Shown piece by piece: positions 1 to 12,062 of a stretch of DNA of 64,000 nucleotides (position 1 is the first letter of the stretch; the number at the start of each line of letters is the position of its first letter). The notes beneath the pieces are model-generated. The model was not told the DNA's origin. It worked only from the letters and a program-made list of their open reading frames with translations, and did not search any database. Source of the DNA: Mactra quadrangularis (Eukaryota; Mollusca; Bivalvia; Venerida; Mactridae); the NCBI GenBank assembly GCA_025267735.1, contig CM046295.1, positions 15,893,592 through 15,957,591 on the forward strand, given 5' to 3'. Both the position numbers and the translations under genes were made by a program.

Positions 1-50
1 CATACCTTTTACGCAGCCAAAAGGCATAAGGGGTATGTTTCATATATTAA

Positions 51-338
51 CCCGGGTCGGTGGCGCACTTGGTAGCGCGCTGGGATTTGGAATCTCGTGT
101 CTCGAAAGGGGTACGGGTTCGAATCCCACCTGGGGAGGTTATACCCTTCCATGAAAATTTGACAATAATGTAAATTTTCCTCCATTGATTAGATAATATT
201 GAGAACTTTCCGGCCTTGTTGAAGGGTAGGTGAGTACTGGTTATAGACAAGGGTCCAGGAAAGCTAGGTTAGGTGCGCTGGACCCCGTAAAAATGACATA
301 AATTGTGTTGACACGGCGTTAAATTCAAGTAAAAAATG
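51..338 (+). repeat. SINE-A copy, tRNA-derived, near full length
   Basis: A tRNA-like head carries an A-box-like GGTGGCGCACTTGGTAGCG and a B box GGTTCGAATCCC at about 118-129. A body ending in ACACGGCGTTAAA and a short A-rich tail follow. The same body recurs at 18.9, 21.3, 28.8, 30.2, 35.6, 43.4, 60.5 and 63.9 kb. It is a Pol III retrotransposon without coding capacity; the parent tRNA was not identified. Confidence 0.85.
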
Positions 339-1540
339 CTTCATAAATTAAAACTTTTGTTATAAGGATGGCACAAAAAATATCGAAAACAATATCCTAA
401 CTTAAAGGGGTTTCCGACTTGAAACAAACAGTGGCAAAATAATAAATGTAATGAAAAAAAAAACAATCTGAACCTGTGTTCTTTAAGAAAACTGTCGAAT
501 TAAGCAGACAGATTCTAAAATCTACTCTATGCTCAGACCTCAGACGTGATATTCTACATTGAGCAAATTTTATTATAAATAAACACATAACAGAAATCCA
601 TCATATGCCTATGTTACAAAATACCATTTAGTAATTCGCTGAAAGATGATCAAAATGAAAGATGTCTACTACATGACTTTTAAATTAAGTGAAAAACATA
701 TCAGCACACAGTGAAACCGCACAGACGAGGCCTTCAGCCATGGCCGCTGTATTTTTGTTTGTATCATAATTAAACAACGTAAGAACTTAAAATCTCTCTC
801 AAGTGCAAAACCTAACAATGTTGATTTCCAGTTTTAATTAAGATCATTCCCGTACCCAGAGGCTATCAAGATTCTGTAGAGCGTCGTCGTACAGGATCTC
901 TAAGGTTCGCATGGAGGGTCACGTCGAGATAACCTTTATGTCGACCAATCAATGCGAAGCTTTCATTTAGACGAAACACTATTAATAGCATTTTGATTTT
1001 GTAATTTCTATTTTTAGACCATGGTTTGCGAGCTAATTTGACAGCGGTATTATTCACAGTCTGCGATTGGACGGCATTGTGTGACGTAGACGATGTAAAC
1101 AAGTTACTAAACATAATGATTTCGTCATGAATATTATTATGAGAAAAGGTTACCTGAGCATGCCGTGGTGTAGAGGTTGTGCTGTATGGTATTTAATATC
1201 GAAATGAAAATCTGATACAGTTATAAAGAGATAAAATATAATATGTATGTAATGTATTTAAGATAAAGAAAATTATCTTATGTCACGTGACATTATACAT
1301 GTGTACAGTTCGTTTTTTAATCATGCATGTTTTTGTACTTTAAGACAACATTTTTTCATGTCGTAAGGTTATTCATTAGTTGAGTACGGACAAAAACTTT
1401 ACGGATGGTATCAGCAATCAGTACTGATCTTTTGAACTAGTTAAAAATGCAGAGCGCAGTGTAGCTACTATCAACCAACGGATTTTTACGGAACAGTTAC
1501 GTATTTGTACGGATTATTACGAAAACGACCGGGTCAAATG
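339..1540. other. AT-rich stretch without recognised gene
   Basis: I see no convincing coding exon. The longest open frame (866-1114, minus, 82 codons) resembles nothing I know. A short motif at 847-876 (CCCGTACCCAGAGGCTATC, then AAGATTCT) recurs at 28268-28294, so part of this stretch is probably repeat-derived. Confidence 0.5.
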
Positions 1541-2194
1541 AGGGACTTTTGTCAGTTATCTTTCCTTGATAAAATCTGAAGCATTCCAATTGGTAAGTAG
1601 GTCCTATCAGTTGAAATCCTCGGACTTTATCATCGAAGTCCTATGTAAGTAAAATAAAAGAGTTCATCTAATATCTTTCTTGTTAATTAAGATATTAACA
1701 GGAGTTAAAAAATATATAGTGTTTATCTTCACAATAATTAGCTTCATTTTCAAACAAATTAAATGATTTACAAAAAAAATGTTTTAGATTTATTGTGGCA
1801 AATTGACTCTGAAAAGTAAGGGTACAATCCGAGTAATCCCAGGAACGTAGGAAGCATTTTCAGATGGGGGGGCTAATTTGTTCAGATTTATTTTAAGAAA
1901 AAGAAAACGTTACCTAATGTTACAGTACTTATGTTTAAGTTTAATTCTACACTGCATTTGAGCATCTCGTTCCATAAAAGTGTTCGCAATATTGATTTTG
2001 CTAAAATAGCACACATGTATCAATCAATTTAGTGTGACAGATTAAACAAAGATCCTCAATCACTATAACTGCTGAAAATATTGGGGGGCTAAGCCCCCCC
2101 CTATCCCCCCCCCTGTTCCTACGGGCCTGAATCCAACTGATTGGACCTACCTATTTGAAGAGTTTACAAGGGGAAATAACTGACTACGGTCCCT
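1541..2194. mobile_element. MITE-A copy 1, split by a nested insertion
   Basis: Terminal inverted repeats start AGGGACTTTTGTCAGTTATC on the left and end TAACTGACTACGGTCCCT on the right. The uninterrupted family length is about 365 bp (copies at 16114, 32947 and 41724). This copy is longer because 1840-2129 is a second element. Only non-coding sequence lies between the ends, so it is non-autonomous. Confidence 0.8.
1840..2129. mobile_element. Nested 290-bp element in MITE-A, 5-bp target duplication
   Basis: The ends CAGGAACGTAGG and CCTACGGGCCTG are imperfect inverted repeats. The host sequence AATCC occurs on both sides (1835-1839 and 2130-2134). Removing the insert restores the GAGTAATCCAACTG seen in the other MITE-A copies. 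Near its right end it holds a G-run/C-run hairpin. Confidence 0.75.
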
Positions 2195-2970
2195 TATTCG
2201 CAGTGGTTCGGGAAAACAGTAATTTAACGTACAATCAAGACTGAAAAACATATCGAGCCTTGGTGGGTGATAACAACCGTTTTCCTTCGATAGACCATGA
2301 CTGTAATTATATTGATACTTTATCATTTATAAACGCTCTATGAAAAGTGTTCTCCTCCGTTTTCTAAAGATATCATTTGATTAATTATTCATGAAATTTG
2401 CTCATTTCGTTTCATGAGTCTGGCACATATTACGGGTTAGTCGTCCATGTTTTATTGCTGCCTTATTACCGGAAGCAGAATTCGATCACGTGACAGGAAA
2501 GTACTCGATGAGAGAAAGAACGCTGGCAATTTTGCGACAATGACGTATTTACTGCAGACGATGTCGTAAAACAATTCACTACGACCACTTTACGACATCT
2601 TCGGACGGAAATTAATATTCGTGTAGAAATATGAATGAACTAAAAGAGAAATATCTTAACAGAGGCATTCCAAACAAATTCCCAAATATTTCTGTAAACT
2701 TCGTTGCATTTACAAAATTTTCCATTTAAGTTAAAAATTACAATGAGTCGCAAATTGTATACCTAAAATTGATAAAATACGCCAAGTAAAAACAATGGAG
2801 ACCGAATTACTAATCAAAGAAATGACAGCACTGAAAGCAACGTGATGAAGGCCCGCAATCCCCGCACCAATTCACACCGTGTGCTTGACTTTACATGCAA
2901 ATCCGTAAAAATCGCGAGAAGTTTCACGAACTAAATCCAACACTCAGTGCTATCAAAGCAAAACAAAACC

Positions 2971-3053
2971 AAAGGTCATGGACAGGGTCCTTGCAAAGGT
3001 CAAGGACAGGGTCCTTGCAAAGGTCAAGGACAGGGTCCTTGCAAAGGTAAAGG
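2971..3053. repeat. 24-bp tandem repeat, about 3.4 units
   Basis: The unit CAAAGGTCAAGGACAGGG plus TCCTTG repeats with almost no divergence, which suggests recent expansion. Each unit contains AGGTCA, the nuclear-receptor half-site sequence. A regulatory role is unsupported beyond that match. Confidence 0.85.
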
Positions 3054-3177
3054 TGAAACGATGCAAAAGGTCTTCGATTCATTATTAAGGCACATGTGTG
3101 ATATATTCAAATAAATGACATCATGAAAATGTGTGGTACATGACGCAGTTGAATACAATGATCAAACTATAATAGTT

Positions 3178-3417
3178 TTTGAGTAGAAATCTTACGAGGA
3201 AAATCGACGTAAGTCTGTATCATAATTTTATCGCAGGGTGTCATAGAATTAAAAATGAATTCAAAGCATAGGATATTCAGAAAGTATACAACATTCCGCG
3301 TAATTTGAGCCAATTTAGAAGTAATCTGGGAAAATATGAAACATGTAATTATTAGTTCTTGCTTTTGACTTACGGCGAACTTATTAGTACTATTTTCTGA
3401 AAAGAAATCTCACAGCT
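3178..3417. mobile_element. MITE-C copy, diverged
   Basis: The left subterminal part is AATCTTACGAGGAAAATCGACGTAAGTC (split 3190-3217) and the right part is TTTTGACTTACGGCGAAC. This matches the hairpin-ended MITE-C layout, with an AT-rich core of the same length. Confidence 0.55.
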
Positions 3418-3599
3418 TCTAATATGGATCCATTTTCTCTATATCATTTGTAATATCAGTATTAAGCACGTGTTCCATTGTTCCCAAGGTGAATTAAGGT
3501 ATTACATATTTCTAAACACAAAATCTCTTATAGCCTTGATGTTTTTCTCTCTTATACGGAGACCAAAAAGTGACATTTTAAAGCCTTTTTTTCATTTTC

Positions 3600-3965
3600 A
3601 CAATTATTTTTATTTCTTTAAATATTATGACGTGTTTACGAAATATTGTAACGTTTCTACAGAACATTATTACGACTTTACGAAGTAATTATTTCGGTTT
3701 TTCAAAATGATATAATTTAAAAAAAAAATATTACGTTTATTCGAATTAACTATTTCGTTTTTACAAAATATCATTACTTTTTTAAGAAATAATTATTTCG
3801 TGTCTACGAAATGTTACTTCATTTTTACGAAGCAATCACATTGGTATTTCGATTTTTCAAAAATAATAATATATATTTTTTTAAATGAAATAATTCTTAT
3901 GTTTATTCGAATAAACTAGTTCGTATTATCGAAATATTTTATTCGATTTTTTTTCGAAGTGCACA
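3600..3965. repeat. Palindromic ATTTCG/CGAAAT AT-rich repeat
   Basis: Degenerate units of the form TTTTTACGAAATAATTATTTCG recur about every 40-60 bp. Each unit is itself near-palindromic. The same motif reappears at 34100-34260. It reads as a decayed satellite or hairpin-prone spacer; no open frame was accepted here. Confidence 0.6.
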
Positions 3966-4237
3966 ATGTTACAGCGTTTATAAGTATATTTTGTAAAAAC
4001 GTGTTTTTTATATGAAAATCATTTCGTTTAAACGATATAATTGTAAAAATACAGAATGGGCATTTAAAAATGCCACTCTCCGTGAAAGAGAGAAAAAGCA
4101 GTAATGCTATGTGAGATTTTGTATAATTAAAAACTGTATGTCATTTAATTACCTTTGAAACAATTGAGAACGTGCTTTATATTGATATTACGTACAAATC
4201 ATAATGTTTTCATATATTCATGAGACTACCTTTTCAT

Positions 4238-4450
4238 AAAGAAAAAATCTATAAAAAAATCGCCGTAAGTCAAAATGAGAAACTATTCATAAAAGTTTTA
4301 ATATTTTTTCAAATTATTTCACAATAGACTCAAATTACGAGGAATGTTATATACTTTCTGAATATCATATCATTTCAATTCATTTTTAACTTTATAACCT
4401 CCTTCGATAAAATTATAATATTGACTTACGTCGATTTTTAAAATGTCACT
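4238..4450. mobile_element. MITE-C copy, diverged
   Basis: AAATCGCCGTAAGTCAAAA at the left and TTGACTTACGTCGATTTTTA at the right are inverted repeats of the MITE-C type. The core includes GGAATGTTATATACTTTCTG, a diverged inverted match to the copy at 3178. Confidence 0.5.
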
Positions 4451-4805
4451 TTTAAGTCTCCGTACTTTTACTACACCAAGACAATAGCTAAAAGGTTTAC
4501 TGTATTCTCACGACACACGTTTCTAAGATCGATATCACATAGAAGAATAGACAATGATATAGTTTCCTACGACACGAGGACCTTCATATTTTTTCTCAGC
4601 ATTTTATTATAGAAAGAAAAAAATCTATTATCTGAGACGAGTTGATTTTACTTTGTCAACAATAATGAGAAGTTTCTAATTTAGTCGGAGTTTTGATTTA
4701 ATTGTTTGTTGTTGTACTCAGGTGTGTAAGGGACAAAATATGGTCGAATTGTGCAAATTGTGATAAAAGCACCAAACTTTCAGGAAATCAACTTTAAGGT
4801 GTGAA

Positions 4806-5900
4806 CTTCAGAAAAAAGCCAGGAGACAACCATGAGAGGCCCTGTGAACAAAAATATGGGGCCCTAAAGGGGGTTACCCGTAACAATTGATATTATTGCA
4901 TAGTACTGTGTAAAAATCCTTAATTTATATATCAACTAAATGTATTAAATTTCTTTTGCTCAAGATGAGAACAAATATGTCAGTTCATGTTTTTGAATAT
5001 TTAACATGATCATTATAATCGTTATTGAGGCCCCATAAAGGGATTTTATGGTCAACAAATAGTAAAAGACCACTAACTACCAGTACAGTTTTTATTTTTT
5101 TTTCACATTTTTAAAGCATTTTGAATGGGTAATTTTGTGTGGCTAGATGTGATGTCTTTTCATTTAAATAAATTGCAAAACCAAGTATGACCAAAAGAGG
5201 CCAAAACAAGGGGAAACTTATGAAAAAATATTGAAGATCTAATTTGCTGTACTGATTACATAGAATTCAGAAATTGTATCAGTAACATTTAATCTATTAT
5301 GTACAGTTCAAATAACATAATGATGAAACTTTTTTATTCTTCATATCATTTTGAGTGATGCACCTCAGAAAACCCCAAGGAGACAACCATGAGAGGCCCT
5401 ACTAACAAAATTGAGGGACCATGAAAGGGGTCACCCATTACAAGTATATGCAGTGCATAGTTTAGTGTAAATATTTATCTATCAAATAAATCAAATAAAT
5501 TTCTTCACTCATGATGAGTACAATCATGTCAGAATTTTTTTTTTTAATTTAACATGATACAATGAATTGTAATTAAGGTCCAGGTAAGGGTTTTTAAGGA
5601 AACAAAACACAAAAAAACTATAAATGACCAGTGAAATTACTGTTCTCGTTTTGTTTTAATTTATTACTTAAACTATTTTGAATGGGTAATTTTGTGTGGT
5701 TAGCTATCATGTTCTTTTTTAGAAATAATTCACAAAACAAAGTATGATCTCATGAGGCCAAAACAAGGGGGAATTTATGTAAATTTTGAATACGTGTATA
5801 TAATTTTTCTGTATTGGTTATATAGGATTCTAGTGTTAATAGGACTGGAGACAAACATTTATCTAAACATCAGTAACATTCATCAAATAAAGCACATTAT
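4806..5900. repeat. 557-bp direct repeat inside the TIR element
   Basis: AGGAGACAACCATGAGAGGC occurs at 4821 and 5378. TTTTGAATGGGTAATTTTGT occurs near 5119 and 5675. The two units therefore align over most of their length. An inverted relative, CATGATTGTCTCCTGGGC, lies at 8890-8907 near the right terminus. Confidence 0.75.
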
Positions 5901-6452
5901 AATACGATAATACGATAATTAAGTTTTTATTTGTTTATTTCTTTTTGCTTCTTCAAAAAATTATTGAGATCTATCAAGCATGTTTGTATTAATCCATTGA
6001 GAGGCCCGTCTTGGAAAATTTGAATATGAAAAATGAAAAACCATGTCCAAAAATAAAAACCAAACTCCAATCACATTTTAAATCTAATTACTAAGCAAAA
6101 GCATCAATTACTTGCAACGATGAACAAAGAGACCCTGCACGGAGAAAATAGTGGTCCCTCTTGAGCTAACGTACTTACAACAGTGAAACATGTATGATAC
6201 ATAACATACATGTATATTGTTCTGCTATAGAATAAATGGAGTTTAACTTTAGTTTTAGTTATATTTGAAATATATATAATGTAATTTATCAATTTGATTT
6301 GGGTAAAAATGATAAGGCCTTTAACCTTTTACTGACCAACCCAGTTACTCCTGAATCGAATTTTGGCTTCTACTTTCAGACAACCAAGTAAGAAATAAAT
6401 TGGCCAGGTTGCATTGCTGTCCGTCAATTAATCATGAAAATCGTATATTGAA

Positions 6453-6715
6453 ATAGCCCTATCGCTGAGGCGAATATTTGCCACTTTTTGCACTTATCTT
6501 TCCTTGAAAAGGGTTAATGGAAAATCTAATAAAAGGCCCTTATTTTGACGTTAATCAGTTTCGTTTGATTTTTCATCTTTTGCTCTTTTATTATGAATGC
6601 AACCACAGTTCATAGCCCTATCGCTGAGGTGACAATTTGCCACTTTTTGCACTTATCTTTCCTTGAAAAGGGTTAAAGGAAAATCTACTAAAAGGCCCTT
6701 ATTTTGATGTAGCAT
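6453..6715. repeat. 159-bp-spaced direct repeat
   Basis: ATAGCCCTATCGCTGAGG starts at 6453 and 6612. Each is followed by TTTGCCACTTTTTGCACTTA and by a shared AAAAGGCCCTTATTTTGA. The pair lies inside the 4.28-kb element. Confidence 0.8.
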
Positions 6716-8998
6716 TTAGTATAACTCAAGTTGGACATACCATGTGACAAATGCTAATGACTGAGATTTAAGAAACATATAGACTGGATAAACCACCAGT
6801 GTTACTTAGTAACTTCCTTTAGATTTGATATCATGGTACTCAGTAGGGAAGAGTAAGCATAAAAAAGTTTCCGACGGATCTTGAACACATGTTCGCTATT
6901 CTTGCAATTCATATTGTCGATTTCACTGGGGTTATTCATTTTATGGATTCTTGACAAGCTTGACGGTCTATGAAAGCTATATAATGTATAACCCGCTTGA
7001 TAGACATGGTGACCAGTGTATGGACGTACTCCACATTATCATACTTTTAGTAGAACCATTTATTGTAGACGTATGTTATGTATGAATGTATAAAAGTCGA
7101 CTGACGATTTAGCTGTGGCAGTGGTCATGAAATTTGGCTATGACAGACATTTCCATAACAGTATTACAATAAATAAAATTAAAATATTTTAAAACTCGTC
7201 TTCAAATGAAGTTATACTCCAGTTTTTATGCCGGGAGATGTAATCCTAGATGTAATTCTTCTACTAAAGATAATTTTGAGCAATGATAAAACTTGTGAAT
7301 ATTTCTTTTATTTTATAAGGTTTATAAAAATAATTATGTACGGTAAGTTCGCTTAACATGATTTCACAAAATGCTCTTAATCTCTTACACTCGCTTAGAG
7401 ATAGAAAAGTCTAAGATTGTAACCCATTCAGGGTCAATGTTTATTTCTTTATGCAAGCCATGTGTCTGCTTTTCTTCTATCTACTCAGCTGTAAAACGGC
7501 ACATTTCCTGGTTATGTCATTCCCTTTGCCACATTGACTTCCTACCAAATGAAAGTTTCGTCAAGTAGACTGATAAATACAGAAAAGTGTACTAGTACCT
7601 ATGATTAGGGATAATAGCCTGTCAGTGAGCATTTGAAAAGATGGAATCTAGACTTCAAAATGCTATAATTTTTACCATGTTTAGTTGAATAGTCAAATGA
7701 ATTTTACCAATCTTTAAGAAGAAATGTCGTGCTTTTGGGGATGGTTATATTTGATACATGTATATAAGAAGGGCCTCTTAAATTGTTCTCTCTAAAATAT
7801 CTAATATACTAATTGTTTTATTGTAAGATATTGATCAATGATAAAGTCTGTTTAAAATTACATGTAGTTTGTACATCAAACACAGTACACAAATGTACAT
7901 ATTTGTTTCATTATTACTCCGAGCTTCAAGGGTATGATGTCGGTGTAATGCATGGTCTCTTACAGGACTATTTTATTTTGTAAAATGGTGATATTAGATT
8001 TGTATTAAAACATGATCACATACTGTTTTAGAACTTGAAATGTATCTAAGGCGTGGGTGCCTATAGGATGTTATATTATCAAAACTCTCAATACATAACA
8101 GAAATATGATTTTGTAAAATTTAGGAGGAAAACAGGTCGTATAGTCTCTCGTAATACAGGCCTGAAACGGTAATGAATATAATAATCATCCATGTTCAAT
8201 TATGATTAATTGGGTACCGTTTAACCTTACCAAATTGTTATATGAACTGTTGAAATGTAACACACTTGTAATGACAGCATACGTTTCAATAATAAAAAAA
8301 TGATTAGACCTTTTTTACAATTATCTAAGCTTCACGTTATGAAATTACCCCAGCCTCAATTTTTAGAAATAAGTATTATAATTTAAAATCGTCATTTTGA
8401 ATGTACGTATCTTAAATAGTAAGTTTATTTATCAGTTTAAATTGAATAAAGTGTATATTGGCTTACTTGGTATTAATTTATTTCGAGTTCAAACATAAAC
8501 CCATTCGGGGCCTCATGTGTTTCATACAATGGTACCTCATGCTGATTCTGTTGTATCTACATAAATAAATTATTGAAGGCTTATTTTGAGAAAATATGAT
8601 GTATTTGTATGATTTAAAATAAAAATATTTACCATTTATTCAATTATATTATTACATTATGCATAATTTAGGGCCTTATGACAAGTTCAAAGCAGATGCC
8701 GGGCCTCAACTGCAAATAAACTGACAAAAAGCTATTTTTGAGTGTACAATATACTTTCTTAGGCATATAAAACCATAATACATATATTTTAATAACCAAC
8801 TTAAATTTTTATAGAGATGATAATTTCAAAACTATGTGCCTATTTATGTGCCCCTTTCGGGGCCCCATTTAGGCAAGATACAAGGCCCCTCATGATTGTC
8901 TCCTGGGCTAATATTGATCAGTATGACTCAAAGTACCTCCATGCCAAATTTGGTGCTTTTATCACATTTTGCACAATTATTTCACTTACACACCTGAG

Positions 8999-9205
8999 TA
9001 TTGGGTTTAAACGCCGTATAAACAGAATGAACAGGTCATATCACGGCGGTAAGTCAACATACTCCCCATTCCTGGAAAGAATAAATCTCTGGATTTAACT
9101 GTTAACCAGTTGCTAAGCACATACTTCCTTCAGTGACTGATAACTGCCCTACATTATGAGAATTAGTGGTAAGAGGGAGAATGGCCGTACAGATCATTTA
9201 CAACA
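8999..9205 (-). repeat. SINE-B 3' part (minus), disrupted by TIR element
   Basis: Reading on the minus strand, the CTGGATTTAACTG/AATCTCTGGATTT body and the GGCGTTTAAACCC end match SINE-B copies at 12.9, 32.3 and 42.9 kb. The tRNA-like head is missing. The tail continues at about 4690-4716, on the other side of the 4.28-kb insertion. Confidence 0.75.
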
Positions 9206-9564
9206 CCAAACTCAACGAAATTATACCTCGTCAGGGAATCGCACCAATAGCCAATAACATGGGGAAATTCAATGTGAAATCTGTGCCATAATATAAACAA
9301 ATGTATAAACAATGTTATATTTTAAATCTAAGTTCAAAGTAATATATTATAATTAAACTAAAACTAATCCATTCCTTCTAGAAAAGTGAAAATTATGTCT
9401 TGAATCTATTCTAACTAAATTATGAGTTTATATTATACAGTGGTATCCAAAAAATCTCGGATAAATTCATTCGTATTTTGGGAAAGGGAGATGCTCAACG
9501 CATTGTCAACACAATTAATGGTCATTTCACGACGGTCAGCTAAACTACATGTAACCCTTGTCTA

Positions 9565-9657
9565 TGAGCCGGGATTTGGAATCTCGTGTCCCGAATGGGT
9601 ATGGTTTCGAATTCCACCTGGGGAGATTAAACCCTTGCATGAAAATTTGACAATAAT
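9565..9657 (+). repeat. SINE-A head fragment
   Basis: GGGATTTGGAATCTCGTGTC followed by a degraded B-box region and CATGAAAATTTGACAATAAT matches the SINE-A head and early body. It is truncated on both sides and runs directly into a minisatellite. Confidence 0.75.
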
Positions 9658-9955
9658 GGGCAAATATGGGCTCAAATGAATTTCAATTCCTTTTTCATGG
9701 GTACATGTGGGCCTAAATGATTCTATATTTCTTTCACATTAGTAAATGCGGGCTTAAATGATTCTATGTTGCTTTCACATGGGTAAATGCGGGCACAAAT
9801 GACTCTATGTTCAATTCCATAGGTAAATGTGGGCTCAGATGTCTTTCTATTCTTTTCTTATGGGTACATTCGGACTCGTATCACTATTTGTTCTATTTTA
9901 TGGGTAGATATGGGCTCGAATGACTTTCTATTCCTTTTTATGGGTAAATATAAAT
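9658..9955. repeat. 41-bp minisatellite, about 7 units
   Basis: Units begin GGGTAAATGYGGGCTCAAAT. Starts are near 9658, 9699, 9740, 9781, 9821, 9862, 9902 and 9942. The array starts at the broken edge of a SINE-A fragment. Confidence 0.85.
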
Positions 9956-10269
9956 AGATTCGTCCTAAAAACAGGATTCAGACCCGGGACTTTTGGAAGA
10001 CCCTATATTATAAATCTCACTGTGTACATAAATCAGAATTAAGCTGTAAGCAACAAAATCTAACATAGATCCTACATCTCTCAAATCTTGACAAATCCTC
10101 CTATAAACTTAGAAAATATCCAATGAAGTCATTTATTATGTTCCAACAACGTTAGTTTATGTAAAATTTTAAATACATAAATCATGGGACTCTGAAAGAC
10201 GTTCAATCCGTAAATTAGAATTAAATTTTATGACGTAAATTTAAGGCGTAAATTTTGAGACGTATTATT

Positions 10270-10400
10270 TTAGGTTTAAGGTTCCCCAGTACTGAGCTAG
10301 AAGGATAAAGTTATTTGCTCAAGGAAACAATAGGGTAGGTTTTGGATGGGGTTTGAACCAATGCAGAGCTGGCAACACAATGATTACCAGTTCAATGTCG
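10270..10400 (-). repeat. SINE-C copy (tRNA-Leu/Ser-like), head degraded
   Basis: On the minus strand it reads a B-box-like GGTTCAAACCCC, then CCAAAACCTACCCTATTGTT and CTAGCTCAGTACTGGGGAAC. This matches the better copy at 56.3 kb. Confidence 0.7.
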
Positions 10401-10427
10401 TTCATTGACGTAAAGTTTGAGAGACCC

Positions 10428-11000
10428 GGGTTCTGTGGTGGGGACGGTAGCGTGCCAAGATTTCGAACTTCTAGTTTCCAGAAAGTAGGGGTGTAACAAT
10501 ACGGTTGAAACCGTATTGCAATATATTGCAATATGCGAGACCCGTATTGCAATCTATTGCAATATTTATCGGTTTTGAATAGACATGCGAAAAATTGATT
10601 AATGCACTTGCATTGCATTCGTTACAAGTATTTTTAAGTTATCTATTATCTAAAAATTTGAATGACTAGTATAAAATGGATTATATGTTAAAAAATGCTT
10701 ATTTTGAAACGGATTTTCGAAAAATATATTCTCTCATTTGACGAAATGTTTATCATTTTAAAGCACAATTAGATAATTTCAAGTTTTTTAAGACATTTTA
10801 ACATTTATTCAAATATTCAGATTCAGATTCTGATTAAAAATCAGTACGACACATAACTTCAAAAAAACCGGTTCAGGAAAAAACGAACCGGTTAAAAACC
10901 GTCAGAATTCGTATTGCAATATTAACCGGTATATCGGTTAACCGTTACACCCCTACCAGAAAGGGGTACGGGTTCTTCCTGGGAAAGATTGTCGCAACTT
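10428..11000 (+). repeat. SINE-A head split by a hAT-like element
   Basis: The left part runs to 10495 (GGGGACGGTAGCG, then TTTCGAACTTCTAGTTTCCAG) and the right part resumes at 10964 with GGGTACGGGTTC. The intervening 460 bp is a separate insertion. Confidence 0.7.
10496..10955. mobile_element. Non-autonomous hAT-like element, perfect 8-bp TSD
   Basis: The termini TAGGGGTGTAAC and GTTACACCCCTA are inverted repeats of the classic hAT form. CCAGAAAG is duplicated exactly at 10488-10495 and 10956-10963. An 8-bp duplication is the hAT hallmark. The interior has inverted CCGTATTGCAATAT motifs and no transposase. Confidence 0.92.
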
Positions 11001-11180
11001 AGCATTCCTGTGTGACCTATTTTATGTTAATAACAATACATTGGCATCACAAACATAACCATGTGAGTTATTGTAAATACCTTGTTTTTAGGGCAATATT
11101 ATGCTTCTGTAAACCTTTGTTAAATATGGCAATAGATAATTTCATGGAAACATTCATTGAGCAGTTATCCTGTGGTTACA

Positions 11181-11415
11181 TTTTACGGAAACTCACGATT
11201 TTAGACGGTTTCACCCGAAGATGACAATAGTCAAATGTCTTACAGCAGTATTTTCACTCTCATAATTACGGAAACTCGCGACGTTGACGATTTCACACAA
11301 AGATGACAGCAGACACATGTCTTAAAGCAGTATTTCCACGCTCATATATCACGAAAACTCGCGACGTTTGACGATTTCACACGAAGATGACCCCAGCGGA
11401 GTGTCTTACTGAATA
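11181..11415. repeat. 83-bp tandem repeat, three units
   Basis: ACGGAAACTCRCGA followed by CGATTTCACACGAAGATGAC starts near 11183, 11265 and 11348. The later units share GCAGTATTTCCACNCTCATA. No protein is predicted across it. Confidence 0.75.
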
Positions 11416-11827
11416 TAGACTAACTTTTCAGTCCCAAGACGCTTGGATGGTGTCGAAAAACCTAGCCTGTATTGTAAATATCTCGACCAAGTCTGTTTTT
11501 CCCAAGTTCGACTGTCTACACTTGTGTTTCAGTATCACACTTTTTCATACATTACTAACTTGGAAATAACGACATTAGGGTATGAGTAGGTCACAAATCA
11601 AATTATAACAAAATAATGTTCCGTTTTCAACACTATTATCTTAGGTCTTCATTGGATTTTCATGTCATTTGGGGAAAGAAACAATCAACAGAAAATAACC
11701 ATTAACTTGTGTCGTACAGACCAGACAATATTTTCATAAACCCATTCTGTTTTAAGCTAAAGGAAAAAGAATATTTGGTTCTTGCTGGTTAGCATTCAAA
11801 GATTCGCGATTTTGGCGGAAATGACAG

Positions 11828-12062
11828 CGATGCTTTTTCATACAAAAATCTTACGATACAAATCATCGCAAGTCAGAAGCAGAATACATGTACATGTACA
11901 TTCAAAATACGGTCATTTTTGGCCAATCAATTTCAAATATTCTTGATTATTGTATAAAAATTTAATATTATATTATAAGAATGTTTATTTTCCTGACTTT
12001 GAACTGCAACATTTATGAAATTGACTTGCGATACCTTTTTATCGTACGATTTTCTGCATGTG
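11828..12062. mobile_element. MITE-C copy
   Basis: AAATCTTACGATACAAATCA, then CGCAAGTCAGAAGC, on the left mirrors GACTTGCGATACCTTTTTAT, then CGTACGATTTTC, on the right. The core includes TTGGCCAATCAATTTCAAAT, shared with the copies at 15.1 and 40.4 kb. Confidence 0.7.

Larger units (their letters stand above)
4717..8998. mobile_element. 4.28-kb TIR element, probable TA target
   Basis: The left end CTCAGGTGTGTAAGGGA, continuing through GATAAAAGCACCAAA, is matched inverted at the right end by TTTGGTGCTTTTATC through CACTTACACACCTGAG. TA flanks both ends (4715-4716, 8999-9000). The flanks belong to one minus-strand SINE-B: TTTGTTTGTTG-like tail on the left and GGGTTTAAACGCCG on the right. That gives a strong empty-site reconstruction. 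The interior is AT-rich, full of GAGGCCC/GGGCCTC motifs and direct repeats. No transposase is readable; the open frames are under 100 codons. It is either a large non-autonomous element or a dead autonomous one. Confidence 0.75.

Noticed and set aside
866..1114. 82-codon minus-strand frame
   Set aside because: No family resemblance, and the region shares a short motif with non-coding DNA at 28270.
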